Shown here: positions 30,221-38,613 of the stretch, piece after piece
How the letters are laid out: every line of letters starts with the position of its first letter
Position numbering within the stretch: the stretch's first letter is position 1
NCBI GenBank assembly: GCA_002256385.1
Contig: NKJD01000006.1
Coordinates: 32,866-96,865, forward strand
Reading direction: 5' to 3'
From: Flavobacterium sp. BFFFF2
GTDB taxonomy: Bacteria > Bacteroidota > Bacteroidia > Flavobacteriales > Flavobacteriaceae
DNA length: 64,000 nt
Notes under the pieces: generated by a model
What the model saw: only the letters and a program-made list of their open reading frames with translations
Told to the model about the DNA's origin: nothing
Database searches by the model: none
Position numbers and translations under genes: made by a program

Positions 30221-30459
30221 AAATCAAAAAAATATCTATTCCGATCAAGCTTTAGCTTGCCTCAACAAACCTGAAACCTGAAACTTGAAACCTGAAACTT
30301 GACCCGAGACCCGAAGGGGCGAACGGAGCGAAGCTAAACCTGAAACCTGAAACTTTAAACCTGACCCGAGGCCAAAGGGCGAACGGTGCGAAGCTAAACC
30401 TGAAACCTGAAACTTTAAACCTGACCCGAGGCCAAAGGGCGAACGGTGCATTTGAAATT

Positions 30460-30508
30460 AAAAGGAGGAAGCCCGGTGGGCTTCAGGTACGCGAGCTTTA
30501 GCTCGCCT
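30460..30508 (+). repeat. Two-hairpin element copy R3
   Basis: AGGAG-GAAGCCC-GGT-GGGCTTC-aggtac-GCGAGC-TTTA-GCTCGC. Confidence 0.9.
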
Positions 30509-30610
30509 TAACAAAACCTGAAACCTGAAACCTGAAACCTGACCCGAGGCCAAAGGCCGAACGGTGCGAAGCAAAACCTGACCCTAGACCGAAGGTCGAA
30601 CTGTATGGAG

Positions 30611-30670
30611 CATATGATATATAGAGGAGGACTGCCAGTGGCAGTCAGGTACACAAGCTTTAGCTTGTGC
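30611..30670 (+). repeat. Two-hairpin element copy R4
   Basis: atatgatatatagaGGAG-GACTGCC-AGT-GGCAGTC-aggtac-ACAAGC-TTTA-GCTTGT. Confidence 0.9.
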
Positions 30671-30723
30671 ATACAAACAGATAAGACTTTTTGATTAAGC
30701 CCAGTTGGCTTCAGATTTGATAT

Positions 30724-30772
30724 TAAGAGGAGGAAGTCCAGTGGACTTCCGGAAAGCGAACTTCAGTTCGCA
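30724..30772 (+). repeat. Two-hairpin element copy R5
   Basis: GAGGAGGAAGTCC-AGT-GGACTTCCGGAAA-GCGAAC-TTCA-GTTCGC. Confidence 0.9.
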
Positions 30773-30873
30773 AATCAAAAAACAATTAATCCGATCGAGC
30801 TTTAGCTCGCCAATTTTTTCAACCTTAAACAAAAGACTTTTAACTTTCGACTTTTGACTTTCGACTAAAATAA

Positions 30874-30913
30874 AAAACCGTAAACACCTAATAATTAGAC
30901 TGTTTACGGTTAA
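30874..30913 (-). terminator. Terminator-like hairpin downstream of the tRNA pair
   Basis: AACCGTAAACA-cctaataattagac-TGTTTACGGTT with T-rich tail on the minus strand. Confidence 0.75.
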
Positions 30914-30919
30914 TACTTG

Positions 30920-31005
30920 TACTCAAGGCGGGACTTGAACCCGCACGAACATTACTGTTCACTGGATTTTAAGTCCAGCGTGTCTACCAATTCCACCACT
31001 CAAGC
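30920..31005 (-). tRNA. tRNA-Leu (anticodon TAA)
   Basis: Minus strand GCTTGAGTGGTGGAATTGGTAGACACGCTGGACTTAAAATCCAG...GCGGGTTCAAGTCCCGCCTTGAGTA; class II variable arm. Confidence 0.93.
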
Positions 31006-31016
31006 CTTGGTATTCG

Positions 31017-31089
31017 AGCGAAAAACGGGATTCGAACCCGCGACCTCGACCTTGGCAAGGTCGCGCTCTACCAACTGAGCTATTTTCGC
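31017..31089 (-). tRNA. tRNA-Gly (anticodon GCC)
   Basis: Minus strand GCGAAAATAGCTCAGTTGGTAGAGCGCGACCTTGCCAAGGTCGAGGTCGCGGGTTCGAATCCCGTTTTTCGCT. Confidence 0.95.
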
Positions 31090-31129
31090 CTATACAACTT
31101 CGGAGCATATAACCCCTTGGTTGCGGATG

Positions 31130-31160
31130 CAAATGTATGACAAAATTTAAAACTGCCAAA
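31130..31160 (-). promoter_or_regulatory. Bacteroidota-type -33/-7 promoter for the tRNA-Gly/Leu operon
   Basis: Minus strand TTTG-N19-TACATTTG; matches the known TTTG/TAnnTTTG consensus with exact spacing. Confidence 0.8.
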
Positions 31161-31351
31161 TAAAATTTATCAAATTTTTGAATAAATTCTGCTCATTGCC
31201 CCCTAAAACAAAGGGATTCGGAGCTACTGAACTGAAAATCAGCTTCGATTTGAACAATCAAATCATAGTGAAATATTATTTTCCACTAAAAAAAATAGTT
31301 GAGATTGTGACTTTACAAGAAGTTTGATCAATTACACCAATAAAATAGCCT

Positions 31352-32560
31352 TTAATTAGGCTTTTCTAAAAACCGACCCCTGATGCGGCTGCATGCAATG
31401 GCCGACGCCAAGGCACCTAATACCACAATGGTTGCCAATACCACAAAAGCATTTTCATAATGCCATTCAATCGGGTAGGGGAGCGATTCGGTAATCATAA
31501 TCCAATGAAAGTGTGCTTGTCCTAGTACCAAGCCCATTCCTAAAATCAGGCCGATCAACCCGCCATAAACACTTAGTAAAGTGCCTTGAAACCAAAATAT
31601 CGCACGCAAGCCCGAAACCGTCATTCCGAGTGCCGAAAGGGTTTGTAAATGGTGTTGTTTTTCTATAATTACCATGAGTAGGGCGCCGACCAAATTGAAC
31701 AAAGCAATAATGAGCACTAAGGTAAAAATCAAGTACACCGCCAAATTTTCGGTGTTCAACATGCGGGTAAGGGTTTCGTTGAGCTCTTGTCGGGTTTGCA
31801 CTTTGCATTTGCTGCCCAATTTGTTTTGAAGCTGTTGTTGCACTGCCAACACATCGGCGCCCTCTTTTACGCTGATTTCAACATGCGAAAACTGTTTTGA
31901 ACCATAACCCATCAATGATTGGGCCTGTACCAAATCGCAAAAAACATACTTTCCGTCTAATTCTTCGTTAATGGCATAAACACCGATTGGGAGTAGCACT
32001 TGGCTCCTGAAAGCTTCTGATTCCGATTCAATGAGACCTTCGCCTGGTTTGGGGACAAATACTTCAAACGGGTGTTGAAAATCGAGCACACCCAACGATA
32101 ATTTATTGGAGATGCCATAACCGGCCACACATTGGCTTGTACCGGGCTCCAACCATTGGCCTGTGAACATCCGTTTGTTGATGCCATTGACACGGACATA
32201 ATTGGCATCGACCCCTTTTAAATAGGCCACCGCTTCTTTGCTATCGTAACAAAACAACACGCGTTCTTCAACAACTTGCGACCAACAAGCAATATCTGGA
32301 TTACTCTTTAATAATTGGTCTAAATCATTTGACCATGGGAGGATTTTTCCAGCTTTAGCAGAAATTTTTAAGTCTGGATCAAAGTCTTGTACAAACGACA
32401 AACTAAAACCACGAAGCCCGCTAAAGACGGACAATACCACAAAAAGAGACATGCTGCCGGCAATGATTCCCAAGGCAGTAATAGCAGTAATGATATTGAT
32501 GGCGGTAGAACGGTTCCAATGAAACAAATACCGTTGTGCGATGTACCAAGACAGGTTCAC
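31352..32560 (-). CDS. FtsX/LolC-LolE-like ABC transporter permease
   Basis: MNLSWYIAQRYLFHWNRSTAINIITAITALGIIAGSMSLFVVLSVFSGLRGFSLSFVQDFDPDLKI plus three C-terminal TM helices. Confidence 0.88.
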   Translation of the reverse strand: MNLSWYIAQRYLFHWNRSTAINIITAITALGIIAGSMSLFVVLSVFSGLRGFSLSFVQDFDPDLKISAKAGKILPWSNDLDQLLKSNPDIACWSQVVEERVLFCYDSKEAVAYLKGVDANYVRVNGINKRMFTGQWLEPGTSQCVAGYGISNKLSLGVLDFQHPFEVFVPKPGEGLIESESEAFRSQVLLPIGVYAINEELDGKYVFCDLVQAQSLMGYGSKQFSHVEISVKEGADVLAVQQQLQNKLGSKCKVQTRQELNETLTRMLNTENLAVYLIFTLVLIIALFNLVGALLMVIIEKQHHLQTLSALGMTVSGLRAIFWFQGTLLSVYGGLIGLILGMGLVLGQAHFHWIMITESLPYPIEWHYENAFVVLATIVVLGALASAIACSRIRGRFLEKPN

Positions 32561-32562
32561 TA

Positions 32563-32955
32563 CTAGGCTTTTTTGCGTTTAATAAGCAAAGACGGATCGG
32601 CAATCGGGTTTTCGGTTCCTTTTAGGGCGTTATCAATGGTTTCAAGGTAATCCAAACTGTCATCGATAAAAAAATGCAATTGAGGCACTTTGCGCAATTG
32701 GTGGCGCACCCGTTGTGCCAAGTCATGACGGATCATGATGGTATTTGCTTGGATTCCCTTTAACAAAGGCAAAGCCTCAGACGACGGGAAAATACTCAAA
32801 TACACTTTGGCAATGGACAAATCGGATGTGACATTTACTTTTGAAACGGTGATTACTAAGTTAGTAATGCCGTTTTTGCGAATTTCACCTTGCAATATAT
32901 CAACAATATCTTGTTGCAATACTTGTCCGATTTTCTTTTGTCTATTGGTTTCCAT
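32563..32955 (-). CDS. rbfA: Ribosome-binding factor A
   Basis: METNRQKKIGQVLQQDIVDILQGEIRKNGITNLVITVSKVNVTSDLSIAKVYLSIFP...PQLHFFIDDSLDYLETID. Start at Met35 of the listed ORF. Confidence 0.9.
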   Translation of the reverse strand: METNRQKKIGQVLQQDIVDILQGEIRKNGITNLVITVSKVNVTSDLSIAKVYLSIFPSSEALPLLKGIQANTIMIRHDLAQRVRHQLRKVPQLHFFIDDSLDYLETIDNALKGTENPIADPSLLIKRKKA

Positions 32956-33039
32956 GCGGCAAAGGTAGTTTTTTTTAAAAAGAAGTGGTTTAGACTTTTT
33001 TGATTGAAGCGAAAAATGTGGATTTTTGTTCCAGATTGT

Positions 33040-33218
33040 CACTTTTTTGCACTGCATAGCAGCGCTACGGAGTAATAAAAAGAGGCAATATGGGGCGAAA
33101 AGACCATTTTGCAGCCAATTGAAAAAAGTTTAAACCACTTCAATAATAAAAAGCTGAAATATGGGGCGAAAAGACCATTTTGCAGCCAATTGAAAAAAGT
33201 TTAAATCACTTCATAGTA
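33040..33218 (-). repeat. Tandemly duplicated intergenic element (GAAGTGRTTTAAACTTTTTTCAATTGGCTGCAAAATGGTCTTTTCGCCCCATATT)
   Basis: The same ~54-bp segment occurs twice (~33090-33148 and ~33159-33218 on +), with a diverged copy at 15405-15505. Confidence 0.85.
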
Positions 33219-33239
33219 AAAAACGACAATGAAGGGAGG

Positions 33240-33953
33240 TTACTTTTCACGATGAAGCCCCAATACATCTTTCATGCTGAAAACCCCTTTTTTGCCCGCC
33301 ATCCATTCGGCTGCCAAAACGGCGCCCAACGCAAAACCCTCGCGGCTGTGTGCGGTGTGCGTAAACGACATCGAATCAATGGCCGAACGATAAAACAAGG
33401 TATGGGTGCCCGGCACCTCGGGTTCGCGCAGTGCCCGAATGGGGATTTTACCCGCTTGTGGTTTTCCCAAAACCCAGCCGTCGATATCATCAGTTTGTGA
33501 TGCTACAATCTCTGCCATGGTAATGGCGGTACCGCTTGGCGCGTCTTTTTTTTGGGTATGGTGAATTTCATCAATCGAAACATGGTACTCGGGTCGGTTG
33601 TTCATTAATTGGGCAACATATTGCGTAACCTCAAAAAACAAATTCACCCCCAAGCTAAAATTGGACGCATACAACAAAGCCGCATCTGCTTTGTGGCACC
33701 GATCAACCATTTTTTCGTAGTCATGCAACCAGCCTGTAGTGCCGCAAACCACTGGAATGCGCTGATCAATGGCCCATTCTAGGTTTGTCACTGCCGCTTC
33801 TGGGGTGCTAAATTCGATGGCTACATCGGCCAAATCGGCCGCTTCAAAAGGCGTAGTACTTGTTTTGCGGGCAACAATTTCGTGGCCTCGGCGTTGCGCA
33901 ATGTCTTCAATGGCTCGGCCCATTTTACCATAACCCAATAAAGCAATTTTCAT
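33240..33953 (-). CDS. dapB: 4-hydroxy-tetrahydrodipicolinate reductase
   Basis: MKIALLGYGKMGRAIEDIAQRRGHEI...VAIEFSTPEAAVTNLEWAI...VVCGTTGW...DEIHHTQKKDAPSGTAITMAE. Confidence 0.95.
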   Translation of the reverse strand: MKIALLGYGKMGRAIEDIAQRRGHEIVARKTSTTPFEAADLADVAIEFSTPEAAVTNLEWAIDQRIPVVCGTTGWLHDYEKMVDRCHKADAALLYASNFSLGVNLFFEVTQYVAQLMNNRPEYHVSIDEIHHTQKKDAPSGTAITMAEIVASQTDDIDGWVLGKPQAGKIPIRALREPEVPGTHTLFYRSAIDSMSFTHTAHSREGFALGAVLAAEWMAGKKGVFSMKDVLGLHREK

Positions 33954-34257
33954 GTTGTAAAACAATTAGTGATGATTTGCAAGCTTTCAGAAATACGTTA
34001 TTTGAATTAATAGTTTGATTTTCAGTGGCATTTCACGCAAGCAATCCATCCTGGTTGGTTGGTTGATTCTTTGCTCAAATATAAATGAATTAATGATTCT
34101 TTTTCCTATTTTGATTCTGTTCCATTTTAACGGTCAATTTTGGTTTGATTTTGCCATTTTATTTGAATCGATTCGCCATGATGTCAAGCAAATCGCAAAG
34201 GCAATATTAAGCGTGAAATTGACGAAAGTTACAGTATATTTGGTAAAATTCTACAAG

Positions 34258-36324
34258 ATGAAAATGATCTTTAAAACTACCCCCAACCATTTTTTAGTCT
34301 TATTATTACTCTTCATCATTGGCGGGTTGAAGGCCCAGACTTTTACCGACAGCAATTTACCCATAGTCCTTATTACGACTGACACTGATCCGGGAACCAG
34401 CCAACCGTATGAAATTGTCGATAGCGGCGTGGTGTTGGGTGCCATGAAAATCATTTACCACACAGATGGTTCCAGAAACTATGTGACTGACCAGAACACC
34501 ACTACTTATTTAAATTATAATGGCCGTTTCAGCATCCAAATTAGGGGTTCTTCGTCGCAAGCGGCACCCAAAAAAGGCTATGGTTTTACCACGCTTTTAT
34601 CGGATAATGTGAGCAACAACAATGTGAAATTACTTGGGATGCCGTCTGAAAATGATTGGATTTTAAATGGTTTGGCCTTTGATCCGTCTTTGATTCGCGA
34701 CTATTTGGCCTACTACATGTCACGTGAAATGGGCAATTACGCATCCCGGACGCAATATTGCGAGGTGGTGGTTAACGGTGAATACATGGGGCTTTATGTG
34801 CTGCAAGAAAAAATAAAAGCAGATTCCAATCGGGTGAATATTCTTAAAATTACAACTGCTGATACAAGCGGCGAGAATTTGACTGGGGGCTACATTACAA
34901 AAGCCGACAAAACGACGGGCGGTGATCCTATTGCTTGGTCTACAGTTCCTTATGTAGGAAGCACGGTGAATTTTATCCATGAGTTGCCAAAGCCTGTCGA
35001 TGTCACAACCGAACAAGGCTCCTATATATATGGGCAATTTACCAGTTTGCAAACCGCCGCAACAGCCAATAACACGAGCTTGTTGAATGGCTACACCACG
35101 GTCATTGATGTGCCTTCTTTTGTCGATTTTATGCTGTCGAACGAATTTGCTGCCAATGTAGATGGCTACCAATTTAGCACCTTTTTTCATAAAGATAGAA
35201 ATGGCAAATTGAGAGCAGGCCCCATTTGGGATTTTAATTTAACCCTTGGCAATGATTTGTTTTCTTGGGGATTTGACAGAAGTAAAACCTATAATTGGCA
35301 ATTTTCGAATTACGACAACGAAGGATCCAAATTTTGGACCGATTTGTTCAATAATTCAACCTTTAAATGTTATTTGTCAAAGCGTTTTCACGAATTGACA
35401 CAAGCTGGAAAGCCCATGAATGCGGCTTTTTTAAACACTTTTATTGACAATACCATTACTTTGATTAGCGAAGCAATGGTTCGTGAAAATCAAAAATGGG
35501 GCACCATTCAGAATAACCCATTGGAAATTGCCAACCTTAAAACGTTTATTACCAATCGCATTGCTTGGATGACCCCGCAATTAGGAAGCTACAATGCCTG
35601 TTATAACATCACTGTTCCGCCGTTGGTTATCACTAAAATTAATTACAACCCTGCTACTTCAGTGTCTTTTCCAGTGAGTAATGACCAAGAATTTATTGAA
35701 ATAACCAATACCGGTGCCGCAACAGTGGATCTTTCAGGGATTTATTTTAAAGAACTTGGCCTCACCTATCAATTCCCATATAATTCAACCATTTCTGGAA
35801 ATTCAAGTTTGTATTTATGTGCGAATTCCAGCATTTTTCAAACCCAAAATGGCATCACCCCTTTTGGACAATATACCAGAAATTTATCAAACAAATCACA
35901 AAAAATAGTGCTGGCAGATGCCTTTGGCAACACCATTGATGAAGTGACGTATTTTGATTCGGCACCGTGGCCCACCGCGCCTGATGGAAATGGCAGTTAT
36001 TTGCAGCTCACAAGCACCAATTTAGACAACAACATCGCTTCCAGTTGGGTGGCAAGCACCACTTCATTGGCTGTACAAGAACCTGTTTATAATGATTCGT
36101 CGGTTGTCATTTATCCAAATCCGGCCAAACAGCAATTGACCATTACCTCAGCAAAAACTATTGATGCTATTGAATTAATGGATGTGTACGGCAAAAAGTT
36201 AGTAGCCACTCAGGTTCATGCTTCCGAAACAAATTTGGACGTTTCATCGTTGTCAGTTGGCATTTACTTCGTGAAAGTGTACAGTGAATTGGGCGTGAAA
36301 ATTGAAAAACTGGTGAAGGAATAG
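34258..36324 (+). CDS. Secreted CotH-kinase-family protein with lamin-tail-like domain and T9SS type A sorting domain
   Basis: Signal peptide MKMIFKTTPNHFLVLLLLFIIGGLKAQ; FSIQIRGSSSQAAPKKGYGF...NDWILNGLAFDPSLIRDYLAYYMSREMG; VIYPNPAKQQLTI...GIYFVKVYSELGVKIEKLVKE. Confidence 0.88.
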   Translation: MKMIFKTTPNHFLVLLLLFIIGGLKAQTFTDSNLPIVLITTDTDPGTSQPYEIVDSGVVLGAMKIIYHTDGSRNYVTDQNTTTYLNYNGRFSIQIRGSSSQAAPKKGYGFTTLLSDNVSNNNVKLLGMPSENDWILNGLAFDPSLIRDYLAYYMSREMGNYASRTQYCEVVVNGEYMGLYVLQEKIKADSNRVNILKITTADTSGENLTGGYITKADKTTGGDPIAWSTVPYVGSTVNFIHELPKPVDVTTEQGSYIYGQFTSLQTAATANNTSLLNGYTTVIDVPSFVDFMLSNEFAANVDGYQFSTFFHKDRNGKLRAGPIWDFNLTLGNDLFSWGFDRSKTYNWQFSNYDNEGSKFWTDLFNNSTFKCYLSKRFHELTQAGKPMNAAFLNTFIDNTITLISEAMVRENQKWGTIQNNPLEIANLKTFITNRIAWMTPQLGSYNACYNITVPPLVITKINYNPATSVSFPVSNDQEFIEITNTGAATVDLSGIYFKELGLTYQFPYNSTISGNSSLYLCANSSIFQTQNGITPFGQYTRNLSNKSQKIVLADAFGNTIDEVTYFDSAPWPTAPDGNGSYLQLTSTNLDNNIASSWVASTTSLAVQEPVYNDSSVVIYPNPAKQQLTITSAKTIDAIELMDVYGKKLVATQVHASETNLDVSSLSVGIYFVKVYSELGVKIEKLVKE

Positions 36325-36517
36325 TTTGAGTCGAAAGTCAAAAGTCAAAAGTCGAAAGTCTTTGAAACTCTTCGAAACTCTTCAATCAAATAGAGGCAAT
36401 AGGCAATAGCCACAAGGCAATAGTTTTTTTGTTTGAAGTTATTTTTATCACTCAATTTTATATCTCAAATCTTTCAATCTTTAAATCCTTCAATCTTTAA
36501 ATCACTAAATTTGCTCC

Positions 36518-36898
36518 ATGAAAACAATCATCCACACCCCCAACGCCCCTGAGCCCATTGGTCCATACAGTCAGGCTGTCATGGCTTACGGCGTTTTATA
36601 CACTTCAGGTCAAATTGCTATTGACCCGAGCACTGGCCATTTGAACATGCCAAACATTGAGGCAGAAACGACCCAAGTGATGCACAACCTGCAAGCGGTT
36701 TTAGAAGCGGCAGGCATGGGGTTTGAGCATGTGGTGAAAACCACCATTTTTTTGAATGACATGGCCGATTTTGCTAAAGTGAATGCCGTTTACGCTACTT
36801 ACTTTGATCCTGCAATGGCACCAGCTCGTGAAACCGTTGCTGTGAAAACTTTGCCCCGCGAAGTGAATGTTGAAATTTCCATGATTGCCACCAAATAA
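36518..36898 (+). CDS. ridA: RidA family reactive intermediate deaminase
   Basis: PIGPYSQAVMAYGVLYTSGQIAIDPSTG...AAGMGFEHVVKTTIFLNDMADFAKVNAVYATYF...PARETVAVKTLPREVNVEISMIA. Confidence 0.93.
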   Translation: MKTIIHTPNAPEPIGPYSQAVMAYGVLYTSGQIAIDPSTGHLNMPNIEAETTQVMHNLQAVLEAAGMGFEHVVKTTIFLNDMADFAKVNAVYATYFDPAMAPARETVAVKTLPREVNVEISMIATK

Positions 36899-36900
36899 GC

Positions 36901-37068
36901 ATGTTTTCACCGAAATTGAAAAAGCGGATTTTTAAGGCGTTGGCCCAAGTAAACAAAAAGATGTTACCCAGTTTGACCGTGCAGCGTTTGGATCCAATCC
37001 AAATGAACAAGACACAAAAAATACTGTTGGCTTGGCGCTACTACGTCACTTGTAGGGCTTTAGATTAG
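36901..37068 (+). CDS. Small basic 55-aa protein absent from the ORF track
   Basis: ATG TTT TCA CCG ... TTA GAT TAG gives MFSPKLKKRIFKALAQVNKKMLPSLTVQRLDPIQMNKTQKILLAWRYYVTCRALD, starting 2 nt after the ridA stop codon. Confidence 0.7.
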   Translation: MFSPKLKKRIFKALAQVNKKMLPSLTVQRLDPIQMNKTQKILLAWRYYVTCRALD

Positions 37069-37580
37069 TAGGTAATTCCTGAAAAGACGGGCACTTCTGG
37101 AAAACGTTGGGCAGCTTGTAAAAAGCCCAATTCAATAATCACATGAACCGCCACGGTGGAAGCCGAAGCCTGCTTGATGAGTTGTTGGGCAGCCAAAGCC
37201 GTTCCTCCGGTGGCCAACACATCGTCGTGAACCAACACGCGTTGGTTGGGTTTTAAAGCATCTTGGTGCATTTCGAGCACATCGGTGCCGTATTCCAACG
37301 CATATTCCACTTGGTACACTGCAGCAGGTAGTTTCCCTTTTTTGCGAATAGGTACAAAAGGACATTGCAAAGCTTGCGCCAATAACATGCCAAACAGAAA
37401 TCCCCTGCTTTCAATTCCTGCTACTGCTTCAATCTGCAATGGCCGTAAAATGTCCGCTTGGTCTTGCACCCATTGGCTGCAAAAAGCAGCATCTTGCAAC
37501 AAAGGCGTAATGTCTTTAAATTGGATGCCTGGCTTTGGAAAGTCAGAAATAGTGCGAATTAATTCATCAATGGAACGCAT
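37065..37580 (-). CDS. apt: Adenine phosphoribosyltransferase
   Basis: MRSIDELIRTISDFPKPGIQFKDITPLLQDAAFCSQWV...AGIESRGFLFGMLLAQAL...RVLVHDDVLATGGTALAA. Start at Met44 of the listed ORF. Confidence 0.94.
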   Translation of the reverse strand: MRSIDELIRTISDFPKPGIQFKDITPLLQDAAFCSQWVQDQADILRPLQIEAVAGIESRGFLFGMLLAQALQCPFVPIRKKGKLPAAVYQVEYALEYGTDVLEMHQDALKPNQRVLVHDDVLATGGTALAAQQLIKQASASTVAVHVIIELGFLQAAQRFPEVPVFSGITY

Positions 37581-37639
37581 GAGATTCAGGGAGTTAAGAA
37601 CACAAAGATAATTTTTTAAATCAAACTTTAAAATTTTAC

Positions 37640-37669
37640 TTGTATAGCATAAAAAAATCCATATATTTG
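37640..37669 (+). promoter_or_regulatory. Bacteroidota-type promoter for tRNA-Arg
   Basis: TTG (37640-37642)-N19-TATATTTG (37662-37669), 13 nt before the tRNA. Confidence 0.75.
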
Positions 37670-37681
37670 CACCCGCAAAAA

Positions 37682-37755
37682 GGCTTCGTAGCTCAATTGA
37701 ATAGAGCATCAGATTACGGCTCTGAAGGTTATAGGTTTGAATCCTATCGAGGTCA
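37682..37755 (+). tRNA. tRNA-Arg (anticodon ACG)
   Basis: GGCTTCGTAGCTCAATTGAATAGAGCATCAGATTACGGCTCTGAAGGTTATAGGTTTGAATCCTATCGAGGTCA. Confidence 0.94.
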
Positions 37756-37766
37756 CAGATTCATGC

Positions 37767-37800
37767 AAAAAGCAGTACCGAAGGTGCTGCTTTTGTTTTT
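37767..37800 (+). terminator. Intrinsic terminator of tRNA-Arg
   Basis: AAAAGCAGTACC-GAA-GGTGCTGCTTTTGTTTTTT. Confidence 0.8.
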
Positions 37801-38000
37801 TAAAAAAGCGTCAAAAGCTTGCTTTTGTAAGCGTTTAAAAAACAAAAGCAACAAACCCCCTTGGGGTTTTGTTGCTTTTTGCATGTTCAGAATGGAGCTG
37901 TATAGGATCACGCAAGCGAAGCGCCGCGTAATCCTATTCGTTTTCACTATTGTTCCTTAGTGTATTAGTGAAAAGCTTGCTTTTGTAAGTGGCTAAAAAA

Positions 38001-38375
38001 TATATGATATATAGAGGAGGAAGTCCAGTGGACTTCCGGAAAGCGAACTTTAGTTCGCAAAAAACCCAAGGGGTTTTGTTGCTTTTAGCATATTCAGAAT
38101 ATATGATATATAGAGGAGGAAGTCCAGTGGGCTTCCGGAAAGCGAACTTTAGTTCGCAAAAACCCAAGGGGTTTTGTTGCTTTTAGCATGTTCAGAATAT
38201 ATGATATATAGAGGAGGACTGCCAGTGGCAGTCAGGTACGCAAGCTTTAGCTTGCCAACTAAAACCTTGATGCCCGTTTGAAATGCAGGTACACAAGCTT
38301 TAGCTTGTGCAAACAAACAGATAAGACTTTCTAATTAAGCCCAGTGGGCTTCAGTTACGCGAACTTTAGCTTGCT
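38001..38375 (+). repeat. Three tandem ~98-99-bp units (two-hairpin element + AACCCAAGGGGTTTTGTTGCTTTT) followed by partial copies
   Basis: tatatgatatatagaggagg starts at 38001, 38100 and 38198. Partial element copies at ~38285-38310 and ~38336-38375. Confidence 0.92.
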
Positions 38376-38613
38376 CTATTAGTTATAAAGTTGAATGTTG
38401 CAAGTTGGAAAGTTGCTCTCCTGCTACAACTTCTTCATTTGCTTGCACAAAGAAATCTGAAAACTTCTTAGATTTATGTCCTGAAAATCGGCTGTGGCTG
38501 TTGCCGTAAAGTCTGCCGACTTTGCACAAATGGTTCTACATATTCAGAAAATAGACCTCAACTCCAGTTCCAAATATATAATGGGAAAAATACTAATCCT
38601 TAACAAAAAATTC

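Larger units (their letters stand above)
30057..30870. repeat. ~800-bp composite repeat island
   Basis: Multiple copies of two-hairpin elements, TGACCCGAG hairpin elements and AAACCTG heptads; no credible ORF. Confidence 0.92.

Noticed and set aside
30245-30451. 68-aa ORF with HRSPFGLGSGLKFQVSGLAS repeats
   Set aside because: Translated composite intergenic repeat, not a protein family.
38001-38260. CRISPR array or Shine-Dalgarno/ORF leader (AGAGGAGG)
   Set aside because: The ~98-bp units are identical throughout with no variable spacers. AGAGGAGG is followed by a hairpin and no start codon, and SD use is weak in Bacteroidota.
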